Below are positions 1-7,285 of a stretch of 8,969 nucleotides of DNA, one piece after another. Under the pieces are notes generated by a model. It did not search any database and was not told where the DNA came from. It was given only the letters and a program-made list of their open reading frames with translations. Position numbers and translations under genes: made by a program. Origin of the DNA: Treponema sp. UBA1240 (lineage in GTDB: Bacteria; Spirochaetota; Spirochaetia; Treponematales; Treponemataceae); NCBI GenBank assembly GCA_002308875.1, contig DBWK01000060.1, forward strand, positions 21,129 through 30,097, given 5' to 3'. Each line of letters opens with the position of its first letter. Position 1 is the first letter of the stretch.

Positions 1-347
1 AAAGCCTTGAGTTCTTTTTCAATTTTATAATCAAGTTTGTTTAAAATAATGGAAAACTCTTTAATAGTGATTGTTCCGTTCTTGTCACCACAGAATATGT
101 CATTATACCGGACTGCCGCTTTTACCAGTATTCCGGTTTTTATTGCATCCCATAGCATAAGACAGTTAAGCAAAAGAAAAATCACCCACATAATTGCTAT
201 CCAAAGTTCTCCATCGGCGGATAAATCCATTATCTCCGACACAAGCGCAAAAATGAAAAACGGTATGAATATTATGCACAATATATATTCCACAATGCGT
301 TTTACTTTTTGAAAAGAAATGATTACGTAATTCAAATAGCTGTTCAT
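1..347 (-). CDS. Partial small membrane protein, unknown function (C-terminus beyond left edge)
   Basis: This is an open minus-strand frame of 115 codons from the ATG at 345-347, still open at the window edge, so the C-terminus is missing. Two hydrophobic stretches, about residues 20-38 and 50-67, look like a membrane hairpin. A short loop between them contains LSADGE. A soluble segment after residue 70 holds RYNDIF, then GTITIKEF, then IEKELKA. This resembles, by eye only, the winged-helix-like 'RY..iF...g.isi.el...l' tail of small Firmicutes and spirochaete membrane proteins. I do not recognise the family and infer no function. The start lies 13 bases after the peptidase stop, with AAGGA (358-362) overlapping that stop as a possible ribosome binding site at 10-base spacing. 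The gene is therefore probably translated from the peptidase mRNA. The overlapping plus-strand frame at 37-312 has no ribosome binding site and is rejected. Confidence 0.72.
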   Translation of the reverse strand, partial: MNSYLNYVIISFQKVKRIVEYILCIIFIPFFIFALVSEIMDLSADGELWIAIMWVIFLLLNCLMLWDAIKTGILVKAAVRYNDIFCGDKNGTITIKEFSIILNKLDYKIEKELKA

Positions 348-360
348 AATCAAAATATCC

Positions 361-2175
361 TTAACGCAGGCTGTATTCTTTAAATAATTTAATGTCGTCC
401 GCCAAAGATTTTATACCATTTTCCCAAAAATCGGGCCTTTCAATGGAAAATCCAGCTTTTGCGCAAACTTCTTCACAAGAAAGTCTGCCTGTGTCTAGAA
501 GCAGCGTTTTATACATTCCGGGAAATTCAGCAGGTTGTTTTTCGTACAAGGCATAAAGTCCAGCACTAAACAGCATTCCGAACGCATACGGGAAATTGTA
601 AAAATCAAGGCTTGTACTGTAATAATGCGATTTTAACGCCCACATATATGGATGCCGGTCATACAAGCCAGAACCGTAAGTTTTGTTCTGAGCTTCCTCC
701 ATAAGAGAGCAAAAATCTTTTGCCGAAAGCTCTCCCTCGGAAGCACGTTTTTCAAAAACGCTTTTTTCAAAATAGAAACGCGATAATATATCTACCAAAA
801 CCTGACAGCAGTCCTGTAGATGCAGCTCAATCATCACCATTTTTTCGCGGTCAGAGGATTTTTTTATCATATCTTTCTGCACGATTGTTTCCGCAAAATT
901 GCTCGCTGTTTCCGCAAGTGTCATTGGATACTGACTAAGTTCAAAATCCATATCCTTGACACAATAAAAATGATATGCGTGACCAAGTTCATGCGCCAGT
1001 GTTGTTATGTCGGAAAAGGCTCCCGTAAAATTTGATAAAATTCTGGAAACTTTTTGTACAGGAAAATCAATGCAGTATGCACCGCCGACTTTTCCCGGAC
1101 GGATTTGTGCGTCTATCCAATTGTTTTTAAAAGCATTTTTTGCAAAATCGCCCATATCCTGCGAAAAACCTGTAAACCGTTCTATTATATAGTCTTTTGC
1201 CTCCGCAAAAGTCCATGTTTTTGAAACCGGCGAATTTGTGTCGGCGGCGGAACTGGAAGAAAGCGGCGCAAATAAATCGTAAAAAGGCAACGAAGGATTT
1301 ATTTTAGTCGGATACAAAATGCGGGCTTTTGCTTTTAAATAATCACGCCATATAGGAAGTGATTCTTCGATGGACATAATAAGCGCATTCAGTGTTTTTT
1401 CACTGATTCGTGCCTGCAAAAGGCTTTTTTCAATTGCGCTTTTCCAGTTTCTCCTCTTGTTCAGCGTAAGGGTCTGACCTTTTATACTGTTCATACAGGC
1501 GGCAAGTGGAATCTCAGCACCTTTTAAAAGCTCAATCTCCTTTTCAAAAGACTGTTTTCTGATTTTTGGGTCTTTGCTGTAGGCATCATTCCGTAGTTCA
1601 TTAAATGTTTTTCCTGTTTCAACATCTTTTAAATTTGAAATAATCTGTTCCTGAAGACGACTCCAGCTTTCACCGCCGGTTAAATTCAATTCAGAAGCTA
1701 TTCGTTCAAGTTCATCATCCATTTGATGTTTGCTCTGTTTTATGTCTTCTTCAAAAATATACGAATATTTTTCAAGTTCAGGAAAACGTGCATAAACAGC
1801 TTCTAATTTGCTTTCCCTGCCGTCTGCGGTTTTTTTATAAAAAATCTTTCTAAACTTAATATCAAGTTGTTCAATTTCGATTGATTTTTCTTCCAAGGTC
1901 GACAACTTTTGGATATACGTATTGTTTGTCGTTTCGGTTGAATAAACAGCATAAGCAAAAGAATACAAAGACATAAAAATGCTTTTAATCTTATTTATGA
2001 TTTTTATGTAATCAGAAAGCCAGAGCGGAAAATCGGATATTTCCTTTTTTTCAAGCTTTTTTTCAGCTTCATTTTTCAGTCTGTCCAATTCGGTCAGAGC
2101 ATCTGAATAGTTTTTGGAATCGTAGGAATATATCGGTGACATATCCCAGCGCGGAATCATTGTTTCAATTGACAT
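361..2175 (-). CDS. pepF: M3B family oligoendopeptidase (PepF-like zinc metallopeptidase)
   Basis: The product (604 residues) is a cytoplasmic zinc peptidase predicted to hydrolyse short peptides, for recycling or nutrition. The HExxH zinc site is HELGH at residues 395-399 (TTLAHELGHAY). E422, within LAETAS, fits the third zinc ligand of the M3 family. The N-terminal half is the helical, charged region typical of PepF, and the C-terminal half carries the family's aromatic-rich segment (YDRHPYMWALKSHYY). The length matches M3B oligoendopeptidases of about 600 residues. The frame is open upstream to 2307, but I chose the ATG at 2175. It has AGGAAGG (2183-2189) at 7-base spacing, and the extra 44 codons encode low-complexity hydrophobic sequence from intergenic AT-rich DNA, overlapping the neighbouring gene. 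There is no signal peptide from this start. The gene diverges from the RNA methyltransferase gene and leads directly into the partial membrane-protein gene. The family call is secure; the exact substrate is unknown. Confidence 0.93.
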   Translation of the reverse strand: MSIETMIPRWDMSPIYSYDSKNYSDALTELDRLKNEAEKKLEKKEISDFPLWLSDYIKIINKIKSIFMSLYSFAYAVYSTETTNNTYIQKLSTLEEKSIEIEQLDIKFRKIFYKKTADGRESKLEAVYARFPELEKYSYIFEEDIKQSKHQMDDELERIASELNLTGGESWSRLQEQIISNLKDVETGKTFNELRNDAYSKDPKIRKQSFEKEIELLKGAEIPLAACMNSIKGQTLTLNKRRNWKSAIEKSLLQARISEKTLNALIMSIEESLPIWRDYLKAKARILYPTKINPSLPFYDLFAPLSSSSAADTNSPVSKTWTFAEAKDYIIERFTGFSQDMGDFAKNAFKNNWIDAQIRPGKVGGAYCIDFPVQKVSRILSNFTGAFSDITTLAHELGHAYHFYCVKDMDFELSQYPMTLAETASNFAETIVQKDMIKKSSDREKMVMIELHLQDCCQVLVDILSRFYFEKSVFEKRASEGELSAKDFCSLMEEAQNKTYGSGLYDRHPYMWALKSHYYSTSLDFYNFPYAFGMLFSAGLYALYEKQPAEFPGMYKTLLLDTGRLSCEEVCAKAGFSIERPDFWENGIKSLADDIKLFKEYSLR

Positions 2176-2182
2176 AATTTTA

Positions 2183-2189
2183 CCTTCCT
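2183..2189 (-). promoter_or_regulatory. Shine-Dalgarno site that fixes the oligoendopeptidase start
   Basis: AGGAAGG on the minus strand lies 7 bases before the ATG at 2175. The alternative upstream start at 2307 has nothing comparable, so this site decides the N-terminus. Confidence 0.8.
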
Positions 2190-2204
2190 GCGAATACATC
2201 AAAT

Positions 2205-2210
2205 ATAATA
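2205..2210 (-). promoter_or_regulatory. Possible -10 element for the oligoendopeptidase gene
   Basis: The minus strand reads TATTATATTTGAT here. TATTAT matches the -10 consensus at five of six positions and lies about 30 bases upstream of the chosen ATG. No convincing -35 box is visible at 16-18 bases; the upstream DNA is a run of A/T. This is weak evidence in AT-rich DNA. Confidence 0.35.
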
Positions 2211-2228
2211 CTAAAATTAGAAAAAATC

Positions 2229-2257
2229 TTGAAAATCTTAAAATTATCATATAGATT
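2229..2257 (+). promoter_or_regulatory. Possible promoter for the RNA methyltransferase gene
   Basis: TTGAAA at 2229-2234 could be a -35 box. The TATAGATT stretch at 2250-2257 offers a -10 at 15 or 17 bases (TATAGA or TAGATT). It sits about 30 bases before the ATG at 2288. AGGAAA (2273-2278) at 9-base spacing is the probable ribosome binding site. The promoter match is imperfect and the region is AT-rich. Confidence 0.35.
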
Positions 2258-2287
2258 TTTTTATAACCAAACAGGAAACCGAACAAA

Positions 2288-3076
2288 ATGAAAAACAAGC
2301 AATTCAAGGAACTTGCAGTTTGCGGTGTTGAAGCCGTAAAAGCTTTGGGTGAAAAACATCCAGACTCAATAACCAGATTTTATTACAATGTGGAACATGC
2401 TCCGATATTCGGTTCATTATGCCATTATCTGGCGGAAAAACACATTCCATACAACTGTGTAAAAGACGATACAGAACTTGAAAAACTCTGCGGCAGCGTT
2501 CATCATCAGGGTGTTGTTGCTATGATAAAGCAACCTGTTTTACATGAGGTTTCCTATGCAGATATATCCGAATGGGTAAAAAGATGTGAACACGTTATCC
2601 TACTCGACAGAGTCGGGAACGCGAACAATCTCGGTGCAATCGTAAGAAGTGCCGCATTTTTCGGAATAAAAAATCTAATAATTCCCACTGATGAAGCACA
2701 GAGCAGTATAACCACAAGCAGTTACAGAGTTGCGCAGGGGGGCATGGAGTACGTAAATCTCTACAAAGTTTCTTCTTTACCGGAACTGTTGGAAAACGTC
2801 AAAAACAAATTCGTAAGAATAGGTACGGATTTGAGAGCAAAAAACGATGTTTCAGATTTACCGCATATTGCAAGCAAAAAATCCGTTTTTTTAGTTCTCG
2901 GCAATGAGGAACACGGAATTTCACAGCAGGTAAAAAACAAATGCGATTTTCTTGTTAAAATAAACGGTGAAATCCCGTTAAATCAGACAAAAACCAACAT
3001 TGAAAGTTTGAATGTGGCACAAGCGGCAGCAGTTTTTGCATATGAACTGAATAAACTCAAATCCATTCAGCTGTAA
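2288..3076 (+). CDS. TrmH/SpoU-family RNA 2'-O-methyltransferase
   Basis: The product (262 residues) is a SPOUT-class enzyme that would transfer methyl from S-adenosylmethionine to a ribose 2'-OH of rRNA or tRNA. Residues about 25-85 look like the L30e-like RNA substrate-binding domain, ending in HHQGVVAMI. The trefoil-knot catalytic domain follows. Motif 1 is residues 105-126 (LLDRVGNANNLGAIVRSA) with N114 and the catalytic-type R120. Motif 2 is VLGNEEHGIS (203-212). Motif 3 is ESLNVAQAAAV (239-249) with S240 and N242, the family's AdoMet-pocket positions. Length and layout match RlmB or TrmH-like stand-alone proteins. Which RNA and nucleotide it modifies cannot be read from the sequence, so I give no symbol. 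The start at 2288 has AGGAAA at 9-base spacing. It is divergent from the peptidase gene and 77 bases upstream of the kinase, which appears to have its own promoter. Confidence 0.92.
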   Translation: MKNKQFKELAVCGVEAVKALGEKHPDSITRFYYNVEHAPIFGSLCHYLAEKHIPYNCVKDDTELEKLCGSVHHQGVVAMIKQPVLHEVSYADISEWVKRCEHVILLDRVGNANNLGAIVRSAAFFGIKNLIIPTDEAQSSITTSSYRVAQGGMEYVNLYKVSSLPELLENVKNKFVRIGTDLRAKNDVSDLPHIASKKSVFLVLGNEEHGISQQVKNKCDFLVKINGEIPLNQTKTNIESLNVAQAAAVFAYELNKLKSIQL

Positions 3077-3108
3077 AAAACAATTTTCTTTGAATTCCCT
3101 TATTTTTT

Positions 3109-3139
3109 TTTACATTTTTTGTTTATTAGGGTGTATAAT
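3109..3139 (+). promoter_or_regulatory. Candidate promoter of the hybrid kinase gene, giving a very short leader
   Basis: A perfect TATAAT lies at 3134-3139, with TTTACA at 3109-3114 (five of six to TTGACA) and a long 19-base spacer; reading the -35 as TTACAT gives 18. A start site about 7 bases after the -10 would fall near 3146, only about 8 bases before the ATG at 3154. The rest of 3077-3153 is T-rich, and I see no GC-rich hairpin that would terminate the upstream methyltransferase transcript, so some read-through is possible. Confidence 0.55.
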
Positions 3140-3153
3140 TATTTTAAATAGTT

Positions 3154-6100
3154 ATGTCAAAAAAAAGTGTTTTACCCTTTGTTGCAGTCTGTGTCATTGC
3201 ACTGTTTCTGCCTGTTTACCTTAGTTTTTTTCTGATACGGTTTCAAACTGCGGAATTGGTTATAACCGTTCCTGAAATTCGGAAAATCATTCTTTCAATT
3301 TGGATAATAACAATCTTTCTCGAAGCTTTGTCGCTCTTTGTCGTTTTTTATACCCAGCGGGGTTTAAAAAAAGCGTCGGATACAAATGCGGAACAATTTG
3401 AGCAGGAACGTTTTTTGCGTGAAATTTGCTATGATATTTACGAAAACGTTTTTGAAATTGATGTTACAGAAAACATTCTTCTCGGCGAAACGGCAAAAAT
3501 CATTCCCGAGTACCTGAAATCACCGGAAAATACAAACTACGATTCAAATTTGGAAACATTGCTGAATAAAGTTGTACATCCCGATTACATTAAAGAAATG
3601 TACGAAACACTGTGTTCCGCTAATCTAAAAAAAATGTACGGACAAAACATAAGCGTTTACCAGTATTCGTTTATGGACAAGGCATACAGTTCGCTTTATC
3701 TGTGGAAAAGAGCTACCATCCGTCTTTATCATTTTGATCAGACAAACACACTGCGTGCATTCATTTTTATTCACAACATAGATGAAGAAAAGAAAAAAGA
3801 ACTTTCTCTCGTAGAAAAAAGCGAAAAAGACTTTTTGACCAACCTGCTGAACAAGCTTTCTTTTGAAAACTGCATAAAAAACTATCTTTCACAGCAGGAA
3901 CCCACGGATCAAAAATCCGCTTTCATTATTCTGGATATTGATAACTTCAGACAAATTAACGAAACACTAGGATACTTAAGCGGTGACTCCATCATCATGG
4001 AATTCATCGAAACCATTAAGCGTAATATTTCTGAAGATGACATAATCGGTCGTTTGGGCGGCGTTTGTTTTGCCGTTTTTATGAAGAATTTCAAAACAAA
4101 AAAAGATCTGAAAGCTTCAATGCAAAAGCTTTGTGACGAAATCCGCAGGAAAGTAAATAAAGAAGGTATTATTTGTTCCGTTTCGGCAAGTATCGGTGTT
4201 TCACTATATCCTGAACACGGAAATACTTATAAAGAATTGTTCAGCAAGGCTAATGATGCTCTTTACTACTCTCAGACGCATGGAATGGATACGTTCACAA
4301 TTTACAAAAGTACGCTTCTTGAACATCAGGCTTTCTTTGTTGATGAAAAAGACATTGACGAGCTTGTTAATACAGCGGCGGACGGTATTGCAAAAATTGT
4401 AGTAAATCCCGAATTCACATTTTTGTATACGAACCAAAAATTCTTAAATCTTATAGGTCGAACTTCCAAAGACATTGAACACGACAACTACATGGGCATA
4501 ACATATTTCCATCCCGAAGATGTGCCTCAGATTTTTGAAGCCTTGTATTTTGCGCTGGAAAAACGAATCCCGTATTCAATTTCATACCGCATTCAGCATA
4601 AAGACGGTCATTACGTTTCCGTTCGGACAAAGTGTTTGTTTGTTGACGAGCTTTATGAAGGCAAGTTCCCTGTTCTGTATAGTATCTTTACGGATATTAC
4701 AGATATGGTAAAAATCACGGATGAACTTGTAACTGCAAAGGAAGAAGCACTCGCCGCTACAAAAGCAAAGTCCAACTTCCTTGCGAGCATGAGTCATGAA
4801 ATCCGAACGCCTATGAACGCAATCATGGGTATGAGTGATTTGATTCTGCTTGATAAGACTTCTTCACCGTCCTGTCTTGAATACGCAAAAAACATAAGTA
4901 CCGCCTGTCGCAGCCTTTTGGGTATCATAAACGATATTCTGGATATTTCAAAAATCGAATCCGGAAAGCTTACGCTTACGGTTGTTCCGTATAACTTTAC
5001 GGAAATGATTAATGACATTATCACGATGATAAAACTCCGTGCCGCAGATAAGTTTCTGGACTTTTTTGTTCATATCGATCCTGCTGTTCCTAATGAGCTT
5101 ATTGGTGATGAAATCCGTATCAAACAGATTCTTTTAAACCTGCTCAGTAATGCCGTCAAATACACACCTGAAGGATACATTGCACTTACGGTAACCGCCG
5201 ACAAAAAAGGCGATGAATACGAATTTCATTACGTTATAAACGATACTGGAATGGGCATTAAAGACGAGGATAGAAAAAAGCTTTTCAATGAGTTTGAACG
5301 CCTTGATACCCAAAAGAACCGGAATATTGTGGGAACTGGATTGGGACTCGCAATCACAAAGCAACTTTGCGAGATGATGGGCGGTTCTATCACCTGTCAG
5401 AGCCAATACGGATATGGTTCAACTTTTACCGCCGTTGTAAGGCAGAAAGTTGATAACTATGTTCCATTCGTAGCTCCTCTGGAATCGAATAATACAAAAA
5501 TCCTGTACTTTGAACCACGCAGTCGTTACAGCATGCACACGATGATTGAATTTGACGCAATGAACTGTTCCACGGATTTGTGTGTTGATGTAAAAGGTTT
5601 GTGCAGAAAACTGACAGATTCCAAGGTCGACGGTCTTTACGATTTTGTTTTTGTTGACACCAAATATCTGAATAAAGTTGTAAATTGTATAGAAGCAGAA
5701 AATCTAAGCAACGTAAAAGTTGTTACCATGGCAAACGAAATGAACGATGTTCCTAAGGATTCTGATGTATGTATCCTTATTACACCCGTTTTCTGCTATC
5801 AGTTGGCACAGGTATTCTCCGGCAAATTCTCAACAATAAAATCACACGTTGCAACAACAGGCAAGTTTGAACGTGTTTATGCACCAACAGCAAACGTTCT
5901 TGTTGTTGACGACAATGCCGTAAATCTGAAAGTTGCAAGTGGACTGCTCAAAACGCACGAAATAAATGCTGACACAGCTTCTTCCGGCTTTGATGCACTT
6001 GATGCATTACAAAAGAAAACTTATGACCTTATTTTTATGGATCACTTTATGCCGGAGATGGACGGTATTGATACGACACATGAAATCCGAAAGATGGACA

Positions 6101-6906
6101 ATGAAAACGCTACAAAACCAATTATTGCCTTAACAGCAAATGCTTTGAGCGGCGTTCGCGAAATGTTCCTTTCCGAAGGCTTGAACGACTTTATGTCAAA
6201 ACCGATAGAACCCAGTCGTCTTAATGCGGTTTTACAGGAATGGCTGCCAAAAGATAAAATTGAGTTGCGGGCCGAAGATGCTTCTGAGGAAAAAAACGAG
6301 GAAGCGGAAAGTGCAGATGGAATTGACTTTAAGGCAGGTTTAGCTTATGCCGGTGATTCAACTTCCGTCTACACAGAAATTCTGAACACCTATACCTTAG
6401 ATTACAACAAACGTATTGAAGAACTACGCAAAATGGCAGTGGACACCGACTTACAACCATTTGTAACGAACATCCACGGACTGAAAAGTTCTTCGCTTTA
6501 CATAGGTGCAAAAAAACTTTCCACAATGGCAGCAGAACTGGAAAAGGCAGGTTTAGCTTCCGACAAAAAATTCATAGAAGAACATTTGGAAACCTGTCTT
6601 GAAGAGTATAAAAAAATTATTCAAAAAGTAACCGATTATTTGGAAGAATCAAAACAAAAAATGACAAAAGACAAGAAAACTGGTACAATATCCTTATTAA
6701 AGGAAAAGATTGTTCCACTGGCGAATGCGGCCTATGATATGGATATGGTTACCATTGATGAAATTATGAAAGAAATTTTTGAATATGAATGGCAACCCGA
6801 AATTCAAAGTGCACTCGATTCAATATCAAAAGGCGCTTATGCTTTTGACTATACACTCGTTTCTGATGAAACAAAAAAACTTGAAGAACTGATAAAAGAA
6901 CAATAA
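3154..6906 (+). CDS. Membrane hybrid sensor histidine kinase (PAS, degenerate GGDEF, PAS, HisKA, HATPase, pseudo-REC, REC, HPt)
   Basis: This 1250-residue inner-membrane kinase is predicted to start a multistep phosphorelay. Membrane segments lie at about 6-28 and 43-66, with a loop of only about 14 residues, so sensing is probably cytoplasmic or within the membrane. A PAS-like region (about 90-210) precedes a GGDEF-type domain (about 222-382) whose signature is GGVCF (302-306). A second PAS spans about 404-520. HisKA has SHEIRTP with H548; the ATPase has N666, NDTGMGI (696-702) and GTGLGLAI (727-734). Residues about 780-880 form a degenerate receiver. The true receiver has DD (919-920), D963, T994 and K1016. 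An acidic linker leads to an HPt with H1108 (HGLKSSS). A tail of about 80 residues ends the protein. The ATG at 3154 is the first start after an in-frame stop at 3136 and leads straight into membrane segment 1, yet it has no Shine-Dalgarno sequence. The response regulator gene follows by 16 bases. The signal sensed is unknown. Confidence 0.95.
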   Translation: MSKKSVLPFVAVCVIALFLPVYLSFFLIRFQTAELVITVPEIRKIILSIWIITIFLEALSLFVVFYTQRGLKKASDTNAEQFEQERFLREICYDIYENVFEIDVTENILLGETAKIIPEYLKSPENTNYDSNLETLLNKVVHPDYIKEMYETLCSANLKKMYGQNISVYQYSFMDKAYSSLYLWKRATIRLYHFDQTNTLRAFIFIHNIDEEKKKELSLVEKSEKDFLTNLLNKLSFENCIKNYLSQQEPTDQKSAFIILDIDNFRQINETLGYLSGDSIIMEFIETIKRNISEDDIIGRLGGVCFAVFMKNFKTKKDLKASMQKLCDEIRRKVNKEGIICSVSASIGVSLYPEHGNTYKELFSKANDALYYSQTHGMDTFTIYKSTLLEHQAFFVDEKDIDELVNTAADGIAKIVVNPEFTFLYTNQKFLNLIGRTSKDIEHDNYMGITYFHPEDVPQIFEALYFALEKRIPYSISYRIQHKDGHYVSVRTKCLFVDELYEGKFPVLYSIFTDITDMVKITDELVTAKEEALAATKAKSNFLASMSHEIRTPMNAIMGMSDLILLDKTSSPSCLEYAKNISTACRSLLGIINDILDISKIESGKLTLTVVPYNFTEMINDIITMIKLRAADKFLDFFVHIDPAVPNELIGDEIRIKQILLNLLSNAVKYTPEGYIALTVTADKKGDEYEFHYVINDTGMGIKDEDRKKLFNEFERLDTQKNRNIVGTGLGLAITKQLCEMMGGSITCQSQYGYGSTFTAVVRQKVDNYVPFVAPLESNNTKILYFEPRSRYSMHTMIEFDAMNCSTDLCVDVKGLCRKLTDSKVDGLYDFVFVDTKYLNKVVNCIEAENLSNVKVVTMANEMNDVPKDSDVCILITPVFCYQLAQVFSGKFSTIKSHVATTGKFERVYAPTANVLVVDDNAVNLKVASGLLKTHEINADTASSGFDALDALQKKTYDLIFMDHFMPEMDGIDTTHEIRKMDNENATKPIIALTANALSGVREMFLSEGLNDFMSKPIEPSRLNAVLQEWLPKDKIELRAEDASEEKNEEAESADGIDFKAGLAYAGDSTSVYTEILNTYTLDYNKRIEELRKMAVDTDLQPFVTNIHGLKSSSLYIGAKKLSTMAAELEKAGLASDKKFIEEHLETCLEEYKKIIQKVTDYLEESKQKMTKDKKTGTISLLKEKIVPLANAAYDMDMVTIDEIMKEIFEYEWQPEIQSALDSISKGAYAFDYTLVSDETKKLEELIKEQ

Positions 6907-6912
6907 AAGTAT

Positions 6913-6917
6913 GGAGG
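6913..6917 (+). promoter_or_regulatory. Shine-Dalgarno site that fixes the response regulator start
   Basis: GGAGG lies 5 bases before the ATG at 6923. An in-frame ATG at 6911 overlaps this site and has no ribosome binding site of its own, so 6923 is the likely start. Confidence 0.85.
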
Positions 6918-6922
6918 AAAAA

Positions 6923-7285
6923 ATGAAACAGATTTTTATAGTTGACGATGAAGTAACAAATTTAAGAATTGCCGAGAATGCACTTAAGGATAAATATAAA
7001 CTGAAGCTACTTACAGGCGGAAAGCAGCTGTTCGTTATGCTTGAACGTGAACTGCCGGAACTTATTTTACTTGATATCCAAATGCCCGAAATAGACGGAA
7101 TTGCTGTTATGGAAATCCTTAAAGAACACGAAGATTATAACAAAATTCCGGTTATCTTTCTTACTTCAAACACGGACAAAGACATTGTAGTAAAAGCGTT
7201 AAAGCTTGGCGCAATTGATTACATCGCCAAGCCTTTTGATGCAAACACTCTGTTTCAGCGCATACAAAAATGTATAGGTTTTTAA
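6923..7285 (+). CDS. Single-domain response regulator (CheY/Spo0F-like receiver)
   Basis: The product is a 120-residue stand-alone receiver with no output domain. All phosphorylation-site residues are present: acidic pair D8 D9 (IVDDE), phospho-acceptor D51 (LLDIQMPEIDG), T81 (FLTSN) and K103 (AKPF), with the usual alternating beta/alpha pattern between them. It starts 16 bases after the kinase stop with a strong GGAGG site, so the two are almost certainly one operon. The likely phosphate donor is the HPt domain (H1108) at the end of that kinase. Because no effector domain is attached, it should act by binding a partner or by passing phosphate on to another HPt, as Spo0F or CheY do; which of these cannot be told here. 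The 3' end overlaps the convergent membrane-protein gene by 4 bases. Confidence 0.95.
   Translation: MKQIFIVDDEVTNLRIAENALKDKYKLKLLTGGKQLFVMLERELPELILLDIQMPEIDGIAVMEILKEHEDYNKIPVIFLTSNTDKDIVVKALKLGAIDYIAKPFDANTLFQRIQKCIGF

Noticed and set aside
30..80. An EF-hand-like calcium loop in the partial membrane protein (GDKNGTITIKEF).
   Set aside because: The first loop position is Cys instead of Asp, there is no partner EF-hand, and the pattern fits a small helix-turn region equally well.
37..312. A plus-strand open frame of 91 codons at the left end.
   Set aside because: It has no ribosome binding site and lies antisense to a longer minus-strand frame that has membrane segments, a plausible ribosome site and operon-like spacing.
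2176..2307. A 44-codon N-terminal extension of the oligoendopeptidase that looks like a hydrophobic signal or membrane anchor.
   Set aside because: The ATG at 2175 has a strong AGGAAGG, and PepF-type enzymes are cytoplasmic. The extension is translated intergenic AT-rich DNA and would overlap the divergent methyltransferase start.
3096..3132. A CCCT...AGGG inverted repeat with a T-run between the methyltransferase and kinase genes, considered as a terminator.
   Set aside because: Only four uninterrupted pairs form, the loop is over 25 bases, and the T-run lies inside the loop and not after the stem.
4196..5406. Several open frames of 60-90 codons on both strands inside the kinase gene.
   Set aside because: They lie wholly inside a gene with continuous domain homology, have no convincing start signals, and encode compositionally odd peptides.
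6911..6922. An upstream in-frame ATG adding four residues to the response regulator.
   Set aside because: This ATG overlaps the GGAGG that serves the ATG at 6923. It has no site of its own, and receivers normally begin just before the first beta strand, as M1-K2-Q3-I4 does.
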